64,000 nt of DNA, from positions 1 to 64,000 of the forward strand of contig JAFQQN010000004.1 of the NCBI GenBank assembly GCA_017410605.1. The letters run 5' to 3'. The notes below the pieces were generated by a model, which saw only the letters and a list, made by a program, of their open reading frames with translations, had not been told where the DNA came from and did no database searches. Source of the DNA: Clostridia bacterium. GTDB lineage: Bacteria; Bacillota; Clostridia; Oscillospirales; Acutalibacteraceae. Each line of letters begins with the position of its first letter. Position 1 is the stretch's first letter. Shown one piece after another: positions 27,846-37,072 of this stretch. The position numbers and the translations under genes were made by a program.

Positions 27846-28212
27846 GTGAGCAGACCTATAAGCCGGGTTCTGTCTTGAACGGCTATCTATCTTGGCGCAG
27901 AATTGCTTCTACGCTCCAGCCACCCGTTGGGGCACATCGGGCAGATGTATAGCCCCGGTCGGTGTTGCTTCGAATAGAGTTTACAGGGAGGCGTAGTCTC
28001 CTACACCACCGGTGAGCTCTTACCTCACCTTTCCACCCTTACCTTAGTGGGCCACGGGAAAACCGTGTTCAAGGCTAAAGCCAAGCCACTAAGGCGGTAT
28101 ATTTCTGTTGCACTTGTCCTAAGGTCGCCCTCGGCGGCGGTTAGCCGCTATCCTGCCCTACGAAGCCCGGACTTTCCTCGCACTTTTGTACGCAGCCGTC
28201 CGGTCTGCTCAC
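27846..28212 (-). ncRNA. rnpB: RNase P RNA, bacterial class A
   Basis: On the minus strand the RNA starts GTGAGCAGACCGGACGGC and ends with GGTCTGCTCAC, so its ends pair (P1). Inside are the hallmark CGAGGAAAGTCCGGGCT and the ACAGAACCCGGCTTA tail that forms P4 and the CCA-binding region. The size, about 367 nt, fits class A. It processes tRNA 5' ends together with RnpA. Exact ends are set by the P1 pairing. Confidence 0.97.
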
Positions 28213-28278
28213 AAAAACTATGATACCAAATTTTTCGAAACTTTTCAATAAAAAGTTTCACATTTAAAGACATATTCC

Positions 28279-29613
28279 CTAATATTTATATTTTGGCTGT
28301 TTTATTTTAAGGAAAAATGTTCCCAATAAAACGGCCATTAGCTCGGCCACCACAATAGAAAGCCATACCCCGTCTATTTTAAAGATTAAGGGAAGTAAAA
28401 ATACTGCGGCAATTTGAAAAACCAGTGTTCTTAAAAAAGAAAGCAAAGCAGAGGTAAGCCCATCGTTTAAGGCGGTGAAAAAGCCTGATATAAAAATTGC
28501 GAAGCCCATAAAAATAAAAGATAGCCCAAAAATTCGAAAGCCTGAAACCGTAAGGTGCATAAGAGCCTCATCATATCCAACAAAAATTTTTGCAAGAGGC
28601 GTTGCCAAGACTTCGGCCATGGCTACCATAAGCAAGCCAAAAACAGCGGTCATTATAAGGCTTTTTCTCAGAAGACTTTTAAGCTCCTTTTGATTTTGGG
28701 CACCATAATGGAAGCTTACCACCGGTGCCGTGCCAATAGAATAGCCTATAAAGGCGCCTGAAAAAATCATACTGACATACATCATAACACCATAGGCGGC
28801 AATTCCGTTTTCCCCAGCATATTTAATAAGCTGAATGTTATAAAGCATACCCACAAGGCTCATTGAAACATTGCTCATAAGTTCAGAAGAGCCGTTAGTA
28901 CAAGCCTTTAAAATTGCCTTTTTATCGAGGCTTGTTTTTCCAAGACGAAGAATACTGCCGTTTTTTCTTGCAAAATAAATTATGGGGGCCAAACCGCCTA
29001 CCACCTGGCTCATTGCGGTAGCCACCGCTGCGCCGTGCAGCTTATAGGGAAAGGGAAGCAGGGTAACTAAAAGGGCATCCAGCACCATATTTGTAACGCC
29101 GGAAGCAACCGTAACCGCAAGGCCAAGCTGTGGCTTTTCGGCCGTTACAAAAAAGCTATGAAACAATAGCTGTAAAACAAAAAAAGGAAGAGCTAAAAGG
29201 TTTATTCTTCCATATATTATGCAGTTTTTCAGCAGTTCGCCCGAAGCGCCTAAAAGGATAGATATTTCTCTTATAAAAACAAAACCCAAAAGGGCAAAAA
29301 CAACACCCAGAAAAAATGAAACATAAACAAAAAGAGAAAAAAGGCTATTGGCCCTTTCTTTTTTCCCCTCACCCAGAAGCCTTGCAACCAAGGCCGAACC
29401 GCCTGTGCCAAACATAAAGCCTACAGTGGCCGTCATCATTAAAAAGGGCATTATTAAATTAACGGCGGCAAAGGGAGTTTTTCCTGCAAAATTAGATACA
29501 AAAAAGCCGTCTACCACACCGTAGATAGATGTAAATATCATCATAGCTATAGAGGGCAGGGTAAACCTTAAAAGCTTTGAATATGTAAAATGGTCTGAAA
29601 GCTTAATATCCAT
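28279..29613 (-). CDS. MATE family efflux transporter
   Basis: The product has 444 residues and 12 hydrophobic helices in two related halves, as in MATE (NorM/DinF) exporters that expel cationic compounds against Na+ or H+. Typical motifs include LPSIAMMIFTSIYGVVDGFFVSN at the start, FMFGTGGSALVARLLGEGK in the first half and GAQNQKELKSLLRKSL in the second half. The substrate is unknown. It begins 26 bp after the glycerate kinase stop on the same strand, so it may be the last gene of that operon. Confidence 0.92.
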   Translation of the reverse strand: MDIKLSDHFTYSKLLRFTLPSIAMMIFTSIYGVVDGFFVSNFAGKTPFAAVNLIMPFLMMTATVGFMFGTGGSALVARLLGEGKKERANSLFSLFVYVSFFLGVVFALLGFVFIREISILLGASGELLKNCIIYGRINLLALPFFVLQLLFHSFFVTAEKPQLGLAVTVASGVTNMVLDALLVTLLPFPYKLHGAAVATAMSQVVGGLAPIIYFARKNGSILRLGKTSLDKKAILKACTNGSSELMSNVSMSLVGMLYNIQLIKYAGENGIAAYGVMMYVSMIFSGAFIGYSIGTAPVVSFHYGAQNQKELKSLLRKSLIMTAVFGLLMVAMAEVLATPLAKIFVGYDEALMHLTVSGFRIFGLSFIFMGFAIFISGFFTALNDGLTSALLSFLRTLVFQIAAVFLLPLIFKIDGVWLSIVVAELMAVLLGTFFLKIKQPKYKY

Positions 29614-29639
29614 AATTTCTCCGAAAAATTATAATTCCT

Positions 29640-30764
29640 TTAAAGTTCCTCAAACACTCGCTTTGCTGTGTTTTCCATATTTTTAAGGGCGTTTTCTTTT
29701 TTCATGGCCTCTCGTGTAGTCATTGTTTTTGGGGTAATGCAGTAATAACTGTCTATTCCACTGCTGAGACAAAGCTCAGCCCCTTTGCCTAGTGCCCCTG
29801 CAAAGGCAATAACCTTTTTTTGGTATTTTTTAGCCATTCGAGCAACCCCTATTGGGGCCTTGCCCATAACAGTCTGCCCGTCTATTTTGCCCTCACCGGT
29901 TATAACAAGGTCGGCTGTTTTTATTTGTTCTTCAATATTAAGGCTTTCTAAAACCAGGCTTACACCCGACCTAAGACCTGCATTGGTAAAGGCCAAAAAG
30001 GCAAAGCCCAGCCCCCCGGCGGCACCTGCCCCTGGAAAATCGGCATCGGCAAAGAGGTTTATTTCCTTAGCCAGACGGCTATAATTTAAAAGCCAAGAAT
30101 CCATTTTTAAAATATCTTCTGACCTTGCCCCCTTTTGGGGTGAAAAAACGGCACTGCAACCGTTCTTTCCGCAAAGAGGGTTTTTAACATCACAGGCTAT
30201 TTTAAAGCTACACTGTTTAAGCTCGGGCATAACCTTTAGGCTAGAAATTTTTTCAAGCTGTGAAAGACCGATAGCCCCTAAGGGAATTTCTTTACCGTAT
30301 TTGTCTAAAAACTCAAAACCTAATGCCTTTAACATTCCTGTGCCGCCGTCGTTGGTAGCGCTTCCCCCAATGCCAATAATAAAGCTTCGGCAGCCCTTAT
30401 TAATAGCATCTTTAATAAGCTCACCTACGCCGTAGGTGGTGGTTTTCAAGGGGTCTCTTTTATCCTCTGGCACAAGGGTTAGTCCCGCCGCAGATGACAT
30501 TTCTATAACAGCGGTGTTATCTTGTAAAATATAATATTCTGCCTCAACCTTGTGTGTGAGTGGGCCTGTAACACTAAGACAAACCCTTTCACCGCCGCGT
30601 GAAAAAGCAATGGCTCTTGCTGTGCCCTCGCCCCCGTCGGCCAAGGGGAACACACTAATATCACACTGAGGGAAAATCTTTTGGGCGGCTTTTTTTACCG
30701 CCCCGCCTGCTTCAAGGGAAGAAAGGCTACCTTTAAAAGAATCTATAGCAATTACTATCTTCAT
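29640..30764 (-). CDS. Glycerate kinase, GlxK/GarK family
   Basis: The enzyme phosphorylates D-glycerate (to 2- or 3-phosphoglycerate, depending on subtype) and so feeds glycerate to glycolysis. The protein has 374 residues, normal for the family. Signatures are IAIDSFKGSLSS at the N-terminus, PLADGGEGTARA, GIGGSATNDGGTGML and TGEGKIDGQTVMGK. Its ATG overlaps the stop of the LarA-type gene by 4 bp (ATGA), so the two proteins are made together. This suggests a route in which a 2-hydroxyacid is first racemised or epimerised and then phosphorylated. Confidence 0.93.
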   Translation of the reverse strand: MKIVIAIDSFKGSLSSLEAGGAVKKAAQKIFPQCDISVFPLADGGEGTARAIAFSRGGERVCLSVTGPLTHKVEAEYYILQDNTAVIEMSSAAGLTLVPEDKRDPLKTTTYGVGELIKDAINKGCRSFIIGIGGSATNDGGTGMLKALGFEFLDKYGKEIPLGAIGLSQLEKISSLKVMPELKQCSFKIACDVKNPLCGKNGCSAVFSPQKGARSEDILKMDSWLLNYSRLAKEINLFADADFPGAGAAGGLGFAFLAFTNAGLRSGVSLVLESLNIEEQIKTADLVITGEGKIDGQTVMGKAPIGVARMAKKYQKKVIAFAGALGKGAELCLSSGIDSYYCITPKTMTTREAMKKENALKNMENTAKRVFEEL

Positions 30765-32041
30765 ATCTTTTTGGCAATAACCGAAACACCATCAGGGATA
30801 GCGTTAATTGTTATTTTTTCTTTACCCAAAATTTTTCTGGCCTTATTTAAGGCCTCTTCAAGTGAATGGGCAGGTATCATATGCATATCCTCAACAATTT
30901 TGTCTTCTACCTGGGAAACATAAATAACCCTTGCCTTCATTAAAATTCTAAGAAGAATTTGTGCCTCCCACTGGTCGGGCTCGGTTTCGTTTCGGCCTCT
31001 TGCAAGAAATTTTGCCATAGTTTTTGTTATATCTCTTTCATCGGCCAGTTGATGGTAAAGGTCATCGCCCCCAACACCGTCATTTGAAGCGGCAACCATT
31101 ATAATAACGCCATTCTCTTTAACAACTGCCTCGGCGGCCGTCATTCCCTTTACGGCCTGATAAATATTCTGGTCTAAGGGGTAACCGCCGTTTGTAGATA
31201 TTGCAACGTCACTTTCTTTTGCCTCAACAGCGCAAAGCTTTGATAAAAAGTCGGTTCCCTTTTTATGCGCCTGTTCGGTATCACCCGCAGTGGCGAAAAT
31301 AACCTCTTTTTCGGCATTAAGCACCACATTTACAACAAATTTAAGTTTAGCCGCCTTGGCCGCCCAGAGCATATCTTTATGAATAGGATTGTTTTCTAAA
31401 TTACCTGTTCGGGCAAAGGGACTATCAATAAACTCTGAGCAATGGTTGGCAAGAACGGTGGTTCTTCCTGCAACGCCGGGTAAAACGCTTTTTCTACCAC
31501 CCGAAAAACCTGCGAAAAAGTGAGGCTCTATAAAGCCCTCTGCTACAAGCAGGTCGGCCTCACAGGCAATTTTGTTAACCTCACAGTCGCCGCCTGAGGG
31601 TAGCGTGCCTAGATTAACAAGCATTTTTTCGTCGGCGCAATCGTGAATATAAATATTCTCATTATCTACTATTTCTTTGCCGAATTTATTAACAAGCTCA
31701 TCCTTAGTAGTGCCTCTATGACAGCCTGTAGCAATAAGAATAGTGATTTTAGCATCTGGGTTGCCCTTTCTTATTTGTCTTAACATTTCGGGCATAATAA
31801 CCTTACTTGGCACCGGTCTTGTATGGTCACTTGCAATAATTACAACCTTTTTCTTGCCCCTTGCAAGTTCATAAAGGGGAGGCGACCCAACAGGGTTTTG
31901 CATTGCCTCTATAACAAGCTCTTCTCCCTTTTTTTCGGGAACATATTCGTTAATTAAGGATTCTAAAACCCCAATAAGCTCTTCTTCGTTAAAGCTATAG
32001 CTTAACTTTTCTTTTCCATAAGGAAATAATACCTTTTGCAT
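30761..32041 (-). CDS. LarA-family nickel-pincer-dependent hydroxyacid racemase/epimerase
   Basis: The product has 426 residues. LarA enzymes interconvert 2-hydroxyacid stereoisomers using a nickel pincer nucleotide bound to a Lys. The family motifs are SDHTRPVP, IATGCHRGTT and HFFAGFSGGRKSVLPG (the Lys here is the expected cofactor attachment site), with catalytic His residues in HTRP and near EPHFF. The cofactor makers LarB, LarC and LarE are not in the window. The next gene, overlapping by 4 bp, is glycerate kinase, so glycerate is a better substrate guess than lactate. LarA homologs of several substrate types are known, so this is an inference. Confidence 0.88.
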   Translation of the reverse strand: MQKVLFPYGKEKLSYSFNEEELIGVLESLINEYVPEKKGEELVIEAMQNPVGSPPLYELARGKKKVVIIASDHTRPVPSKVIMPEMLRQIRKGNPDAKITILIATGCHRGTTKDELVNKFGKEIVDNENIYIHDCADEKMLVNLGTLPSGGDCEVNKIACEADLLVAEGFIEPHFFAGFSGGRKSVLPGVAGRTTVLANHCSEFIDSPFARTGNLENNPIHKDMLWAAKAAKLKFVVNVVLNAEKEVIFATAGDTEQAHKKGTDFLSKLCAVEAKESDVAISTNGGYPLDQNIYQAVKGMTAAEAVVKENGVIIMVAASNDGVGGDDLYHQLADERDITKTMAKFLARGRNETEPDQWEAQILLRILMKARVIYVSQVEDKIVEDMHMIPAHSLEEALNKARKILGKEKITINAIPDGVSVIAKKI

Positions 32042-32106
32042 TGCTGCACCTCTTAACGATATATTTTTTATGTTGTATTAGAACCATAATAATCAATCAA
32101 GTTTTA

Positions 32107-32163
32107 CACCAAGCCTTCGGCTTGGATAAAAACAAGACAGCATTCGCAACTGTCTTGTTTTTT
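32107..32163. repeat. Partial copy of the 6.5-kb hairpin array end
   Basis: CCAAGCC-TTC-GGCTTGG followed by ATAAAAA and an AAGACAG/CTGTCTT stem match 6676-6722, but the inner loop differs (CATTCGCAA here). The flanking bases are unrelated, so this is a dispersed module. It also serves as the terminator of the comM gene. Confidence 0.75.
32131..32160 (-). terminator. Terminator of the comM-like gene
   Basis: AACAAGACAG pairs with CTGTCTTGTT and continues on the minus strand into TTTTATCC, directly after the stop at 32162. Confidence 0.8.
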
Positions 32164-33685
32164 ATTCCCAATACTTCCTATCCAGGCTTCTGAACTGAAT
32201 GGCCTGAGCAATATGTGAAAATTCTATTTTTTCGCTTTGCTCTAAATCGGCAAGGGTTCTTGAAACCTTTAAAAGGCGGTCATAAGCCCTTCCCGAAAGC
32301 CCCATTGCGTCAAAGGCAGATTTAAGGGCCTGTTCAGCCTCCTTAGTCATAACGCAATATTTTTTAAGCATTGAGGGTGTTAAACGGGCATTACAGGTAA
32401 TATTTTCATTTTTATAACGCTCGGTTTGAATTTTACGTGCAATGTCTACCCTTTGCTTAATCTTAGCAGAGGTTTCTTCCTTTCCGTCGGCTTGAAGCTC
32501 GTCATATTTTACCGGGGGAACCTCAACGTGAATATCAAGCCTGTCCAACATCGGGCCTGAAATTTTGCTAAGATATTTTGAAACCGCGTTAGGCGAACAG
32601 GTGCAACGCTTGGTGGGGTGACCGAAAAAACCGCAAGGGCAGGGGTTCATAGCACCAATAAGGGTGAATGAACAGGGGTAGGTAAGGGTTCCTGCCACGC
32701 GTGACACCGTTACTGTTCCGTCCTCAAGCGGTGCGCGAAGAGCCTCCATAACATCTCTTCTAAACTCCGGTAGCTCATCTAAAAACAAAACCCCGTTATG
32801 GGCCAATGAAATTTCTCCCGGTTTAGGCACTGTACCACCGCCCGACATTGCCGCCGAAGAAACGGTGTGATGTGGTGAACGGAACGGTCTTGTTGTAATT
32901 AGGGGTGAATTTTTAGGCAATACCCCAGCTACCGAATGTATTTTTGTTGTATCTATAGATTCCCTTTCGGTCATTTCGGGCAGAATAGTGGGAAAGCGCT
33001 TGGCTAACATACTTTTACCCGAACCGGGAGGCCCAATAAGCAGCACGTTATGGCCTCCGGCGGCCGCAACCTCTAAAGCCTTTTTAGCAAAGGTCTGACC
33101 CTTTACCTCTGAAAAATCATAAGGGATAGAGGCGGTACTTTCGTTTAAAAGCACAGGTACAGCCGGTTCTATTTTAGTCTCGCCCGAAAGGTGCTTTACA
33201 AGCTGGTTTATATTTTTTACAGGGTAAACCTTAAGGCCGGATACTACTGCACCCTCGGTGGCATTTTCCTCAGGAACAAAAAGCCGCTCTATTCCACATT
33301 CTTTTGCCATTATTGCCATACTAAGAAGTCCATTTACAGGGCGAAGCTCACCGTCTAAAGAAAGCTCACCTATAAAGGCGCAGTCAGAAAAATCACCCAC
33401 AAGCTGACCTGTGGCAACCAAAATAGCAACAAACACCGGCATATCATAAAGGGTGCCCTCTTTTTTGCGGTCGGCGGGGGCAAGATTTATTGTGGTGTGG
33501 CCTGAGGGAAAGCGGTATTTCATATTGCGCATAGCAGCGCGAACCCTGTCTTTAGATTCCCTTACCGCCATATCGGGAAGACCTACAATATCGAAGCTAA
33601 AGCTTCCGTCAGAAATGTCGGCCTCTACCTCTATCATATAAGCATCCATACCAAAAATGCCAACACTGTTTTGCTTGGTAAACAT
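32162..33685 (-). CDS. YifB/ComM family Mg-chelatase-like AAA+ ATPase
   Basis: The product has 507 residues. The N-terminal ChlI-like domain (about 1-170, with GLPDMAVRESKDRV) is followed by an AAA+ core with Walker A GPPGSGKSMLAKR, Walker B VLFLDELPEF and the CPCGF/C-x-C cysteine cluster (MNPCPCGFFGHPTKRCTCS) of the family. ComM is a hexameric helicase that promotes branch migration during natural transformation in some bacteria. ATG 33685 has GGAGG 7 nt upstream; a longer form from 33712 is possible. It follows alr by 26 bp, so it is probably co-transcribed. Confidence 0.93.
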   Translation of the reverse strand: MFTKQNSVGIFGMDAYMIEVEADISDGSFSFDIVGLPDMAVRESKDRVRAAMRNMKYRFPSGHTTINLAPADRKKEGTLYDMPVFVAILVATGQLVGDFSDCAFIGELSLDGELRPVNGLLSMAIMAKECGIERLFVPEENATEGAVVSGLKVYPVKNINQLVKHLSGETKIEPAVPVLLNESTASIPYDFSEVKGQTFAKKALEVAAAGGHNVLLIGPPGSGKSMLAKRFPTILPEMTERESIDTTKIHSVAGVLPKNSPLITTRPFRSPHHTVSSAAMSGGGTVPKPGEISLAHNGVLFLDELPEFRRDVMEALRAPLEDGTVTVSRVAGTLTYPCSFTLIGAMNPCPCGFFGHPTKRCTCSPNAVSKYLSKISGPMLDRLDIHVEVPPVKYDELQADGKEETSAKIKQRVDIARKIQTERYKNENITCNARLTPSMLKKYCVMTKEAEQALKSAFDAMGLSGRAYDRLLKVSRTLADLEQSEKIEFSHIAQAIQFRSLDRKYWE

Positions 33686-33711
33686 AAACTTCCTCCAAGG
33701 TAAATTCTTCA

Positions 33712-34881
33712 CTAAACCGAGCGGTGACGAATTACCTTAATTTCTTTTCCGTCAAGTGTATAAACTCTGGGCACACGGTGTGCCACAGCACAAATTAGCT
33801 CATAATTAATGGTGCCGTTTGTTTTAGCTACCTCTTCTATAGCAAGACCATCACCGAAAATTATTGCAGTATCTCCGGTTTTAACATTTTCTATATGAGT
33901 TACATCTACAATCGTCTGGTCCATACAAACTCTGCCTACAATATTGGCCTCTTTTCCGTTTATAAGCACCTTTCCCTTGCCCGAATTGCTCCTAAAAAAG
34001 CCGTCTGCATAGCCTATAGCAACCGTTGCAAGTTTCATTTGAGTCTTGGCTTTAAAGCTTCGGCCATAGCTTATAAAATCTCCCTCGTTTACGGTTTTAA
34101 CCTGTGTTATAACCGATTTTAAGGTCATAACCGGCTGTAATTTTATGGGAAGCTTCAGTCCCTCGGCAGGGGTGAGGCCGTAAAGCATAATACCCGCTCT
34201 GTAGTAATCTGAAGAAATAGTTTTATTTTCTAAAAGGGTTGCCGCCGAGTTAGAGCAATGAAAAGCAATATCATCTCTTTCGGCTAAATTAAGAACAATT
34301 TCTTTAACCTTTAGAAAACGCTCATACTGAGCCTTTGTGAAAGTGCCGTCCTCGTCGCTATCCCTATCTGCGGCGGGGAAATGGGTAAATACACCTGTCA
34401 CATAAAGGCCTTTAAGGTTTAATATTTCTTTAAGCTCTGAAGCCGAACTTTCATTTACCGAGCTTCTGAAATCGACACCAAGACGTCCCATACCCGTGTC
34501 TACCTTAATATGGCATTTAAGGGTAACACCCTGTTTTTGCGCCTCGAAAGAAAGTTGTTTTGCATATTCAAGGTCATAAACGCAAACGGTTATATTGTTT
34601 TGGGCCAACTCTTTAGTGGCGCCAAAATCAACATTGCCTAAAACTAATATTTCGCCCTCTACGCCTAAAAAACGAAGATCTAAGGCTTCATAAACGTTAG
34701 AAACCGCAAAAGCCTTAACACCGGCGGCAGTAAGCTCTTTGGCAACTTCCCCAGCACCGTGACCGTATGCATTAGCCTTAACCACGCCCATTATTTTATG
34801 TACAGGAACAAGGCTAGATATTTCTTTTATGTTATGTCTTAAAGCATTAATATTAATTTCTGCCCAAACGTGACGGTACAT
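33712..34881 (-). CDS. alr: Alanine racemase
   Basis: The PLP enzyme makes D-alanine for peptidoglycan. It has 389 residues. The PLP-lysine motif is VVKANAYGHG, the substrate site motifs are CHIKVDTGMGRLG and HCSNSAA, and the C-terminal half carries YGRSF and GRVCMDQTIVDVT. The start is put at the ATG 34881, where GGGGG lies upstream; the longer frame (34914) begins at a TTG without a ribosome site. It is followed by the comM-like gene. Confidence 0.95.
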   Translation of the reverse strand: MYRHVWAEININALRHNIKEISSLVPVHKIMGVVKANAYGHGAGEVAKELTAAGVKAFAVSNVYEALDLRFLGVEGEILVLGNVDFGATKELAQNNITVCVYDLEYAKQLSFEAQKQGVTLKCHIKVDTGMGRLGVDFRSSVNESSASELKEILNLKGLYVTGVFTHFPAADRDSDEDGTFTKAQYERFLKVKEIVLNLAERDDIAFHCSNSAATLLENKTISSDYYRAGIMLYGLTPAEGLKLPIKLQPVMTLKSVITQVKTVNEGDFISYGRSFKAKTQMKLATVAIGYADGFFRSNSGKGKVLINGKEANIVGRVCMDQTIVDVTHIENVKTGDTAIIFGDGLAIEEVAKTNGTINYELICAVAHRVPRVYTLDGKEIKVIRHRSV

Positions 34882-34966
34882 TAAAAAGCCCCCAAACTGT
34901 CTTGGTATATACAAAAAATATTATACACCGCCCCCACTTATTCGTCAAGGGAAAGCGGTGTATTAA

Positions 34967-37072
34967 TTAAAAGTTAACCGAGCCTAGTTTTGAATAATTA
35001 TTTATATTATAGGCGGTAATTTTCTCATTAGAGCAAACATAGAAAACGTCACCAATATAAAGACCTCTGGTATCAGGTCCTGTGCCCTCTAAAACTGCTT
35101 TTTGAACAAATTCTCCCGAAGAATAGCCATAGACATAATAGCTATAATAGCTTTTTGTGGAAACTGTATCGTAATCAACACCTGAAAAGGCTATTATATT
35201 TTTTGCCTCGTCTACCATAACGGTTTTGTGACCGTTTTCTGCGCCGATATAGGTTTGCTCACATGGAGCAAGATGTTTTGTCTTTTCATAAACGGCTTTT
35301 GGGTCGCTTACATCAAACATAGAAAGCTTAGCCCCAAGGGTTCGGCCTGTTTCAAAGTCTGCCTCCATTCCTATTCCAAGCAATAAGCCCTCGCCAAAGG
35401 GGTGAAGATATTCTGAAAACCCGGGAATTTTAAGGGCAGATAATATTTTGGGGTTGGCAGGGTTAGAAAGGTCTACGCTAAAGAGGGGGTCAACCTGCCT
35501 AAAGGTAACAAAATAACCTATATCGCCGTTAAACCTTACCGAATATACCCTTTCATCGGGGGCAATATCTTCTAGCTTACCAACCGTTTCAAGACGGCTG
35601 TTTAAAACGTAAAGTGAATTTGTTTGCTTGTTGGCAACCACCCTGTCATCACTAAAAACTGCCGAATTACTGCTTGAAACGGCACTTTTCTCTTTGCTTG
35701 TTTCTGACGAAACAGGAACATACTCTCTTACGGTAGTAACAATTCTAAAATATCCGTTATATTCGTCCATAGAAAACTGGTTTAAAATAGTTCCCTTAAC
35801 CTTGCCGTCAGCCGCAAAGAGTAATACTCCATTTTCTATTTTCAGCTTTAACAAACGGGTAATATCGGTGTTTTCAGAAGGGTTGTCATTTTTATACCAA
35901 GCTGAGTAACAGTTGGCGGCGGCATAAATAGAATTATTGTTTACATAAACGGTATCTCCTGCACCTAAAACCGCCTTTTTGTCTTTAATAACGGCGCTAT
36001 TTATATCTACCGACAGGGCAATAAAATAACTTGGGTCTACATCACCGTTAAAAGCACAAATATCCTTTTCGGGGATAGGGGTTAAATCTTCACCCTCGCC
36101 TGCGTAGGGCAGATAAGTTTGCTTTTCTTCCTCACTGGGCTTATTATAAAAGCTTTGTGTGGTGAAAACAAAAAGGTTGTTTTCTATAAGCCGAGAAGAA
36201 ATATACTGCCCAGTCTGGGAAAAGCTTTTAATAAGGGTGGGATTTTCGGGCGATTCTATATTATATATGTCTGTAACAATTTTTCTTGAAGAACCGTTAT
36301 TTTTGCCGCTCTTTGTTTTAACATCATCTATACTTATAACAACAAGACGGTTATTTTTAACAAACATATCTCTAGCCGTTTTGAAAGAATAGGTGTCCCC
36401 GTCACTACTCCACTCTTCTCTCCTCCAACTAACCTTTGAAACCTTTTTGGGCTGCCCCTTGTTTGCAAGGGCTATTTCTACAGTACCGTCATAGGGATTT
36501 AACACATAAATATATTTTCCGTCGGTCTTAACAATATCGGCCTCGTCTACCCCCGAAACCTGAGTGTTGGTTTGGCTAAAGCTATCATTTTGGGTAGCCA
36601 TATCACTGCCGCTGTCCTCCACTGTACCCATGGTGGCAGAGGCTGTACCCTTTAGGCCATCGCCGTAAGTTTTGTAGGTGCTGTTTCCACGATTAATAGA
36701 TTTATATATTTCATTAAACCGTGTATAAATTTCTTTATAGGTGGTGCTTTGAGAAACGCCTAAACCGTCATCGTGGGTGCTTTCGTCACAATCAAAAACC
36801 ATTTCCTTAGAATCTTCTAAAACAGCGTCGAAGTTGTTCGAAAAGCCGTCTTTAGAAAAAAGGCCGAAACGGTTTATTGCCATACCTGAAAGGCCAACGA
36901 ACAAAGCCAAGGCTACACAAACCGCACTGTAAACCCAGCGTACTTTATTTACCGGTCTTTTTTGTGGTTTTTCCGTTACCTGCCTTTTATTTATATCGGC
37001 CAAAATCTTTTCTTTAAGCTGTTTTGAGGGTTTTATATTGTCTATTTCTTTTTTAAGCTGTTCTTTAAACAT
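34967..37072 (-). CDS. Membrane protein with C-terminal beta-propeller, probable anti-sigma partner
   Basis: The product has 701 residues. The first 45 residues are cytoplasmic and charged, a single helix follows (about 46-66), and the large outside part is a beta-propeller of the Beta_propel (PF09826-like) family: SQTNTQVSGVDEADIVKTDGKYIYVLN is its signature, with LYVLNSRLETVGKLEDIAPDERVYSVRF later. It overlaps the upstream ECF sigma gene by 8 bp. The layout (sigma gene, then a one-helix membrane protein with a short cytoplasmic N-terminus) is that of sigma/anti-sigma pairs, so the propeller is probably the sensor. I see no zinc-binding ZAS motif. Confidence 0.82.
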   Translation of the reverse strand: MFKEQLKKEIDNIKPSKQLKEKILADINKRQVTEKPQKRPVNKVRWVYSAVCVALALFVGLSGMAINRFGLFSKDGFSNNFDAVLEDSKEMVFDCDESTHDDGLGVSQSTTYKEIYTRFNEIYKSINRGNSTYKTYGDGLKGTASATMGTVEDSGSDMATQNDSFSQTNTQVSGVDEADIVKTDGKYIYVLNPYDGTVEIALANKGQPKKVSKVSWRREEWSSDGDTYSFKTARDMFVKNNRLVVISIDDVKTKSGKNNGSSRKIVTDIYNIESPENPTLIKSFSQTGQYISSRLIENNLFVFTTQSFYNKPSEEEKQTYLPYAGEGEDLTPIPEKDICAFNGDVDPSYFIALSVDINSAVIKDKKAVLGAGDTVYVNNNSIYAAANCYSAWYKNDNPSENTDITRLLKLKIENGVLLFAADGKVKGTILNQFSMDEYNGYFRIVTTVREYVPVSSETSKEKSAVSSSNSAVFSDDRVVANKQTNSLYVLNSRLETVGKLEDIAPDERVYSVRFNGDIGYFVTFRQVDPLFSVDLSNPANPKILSALKIPGFSEYLHPFGEGLLLGIGMEADFETGRTLGAKLSMFDVSDPKAVYEKTKHLAPCEQTYIGAENGHKTVMVDEAKNIIAFSGVDYDTVSTKSYYSYYVYGYSSGEFVQKAVLEGTGPDTRGLYIGDVFYVCSNEKITAYNINNYSKLGSVNF

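Noticed and set aside
30681-30923. An 80-codon plus-strand frame over the LarA/glycerate kinase junction
   Set aside because: It is antisense to two clear genes and has no start context.
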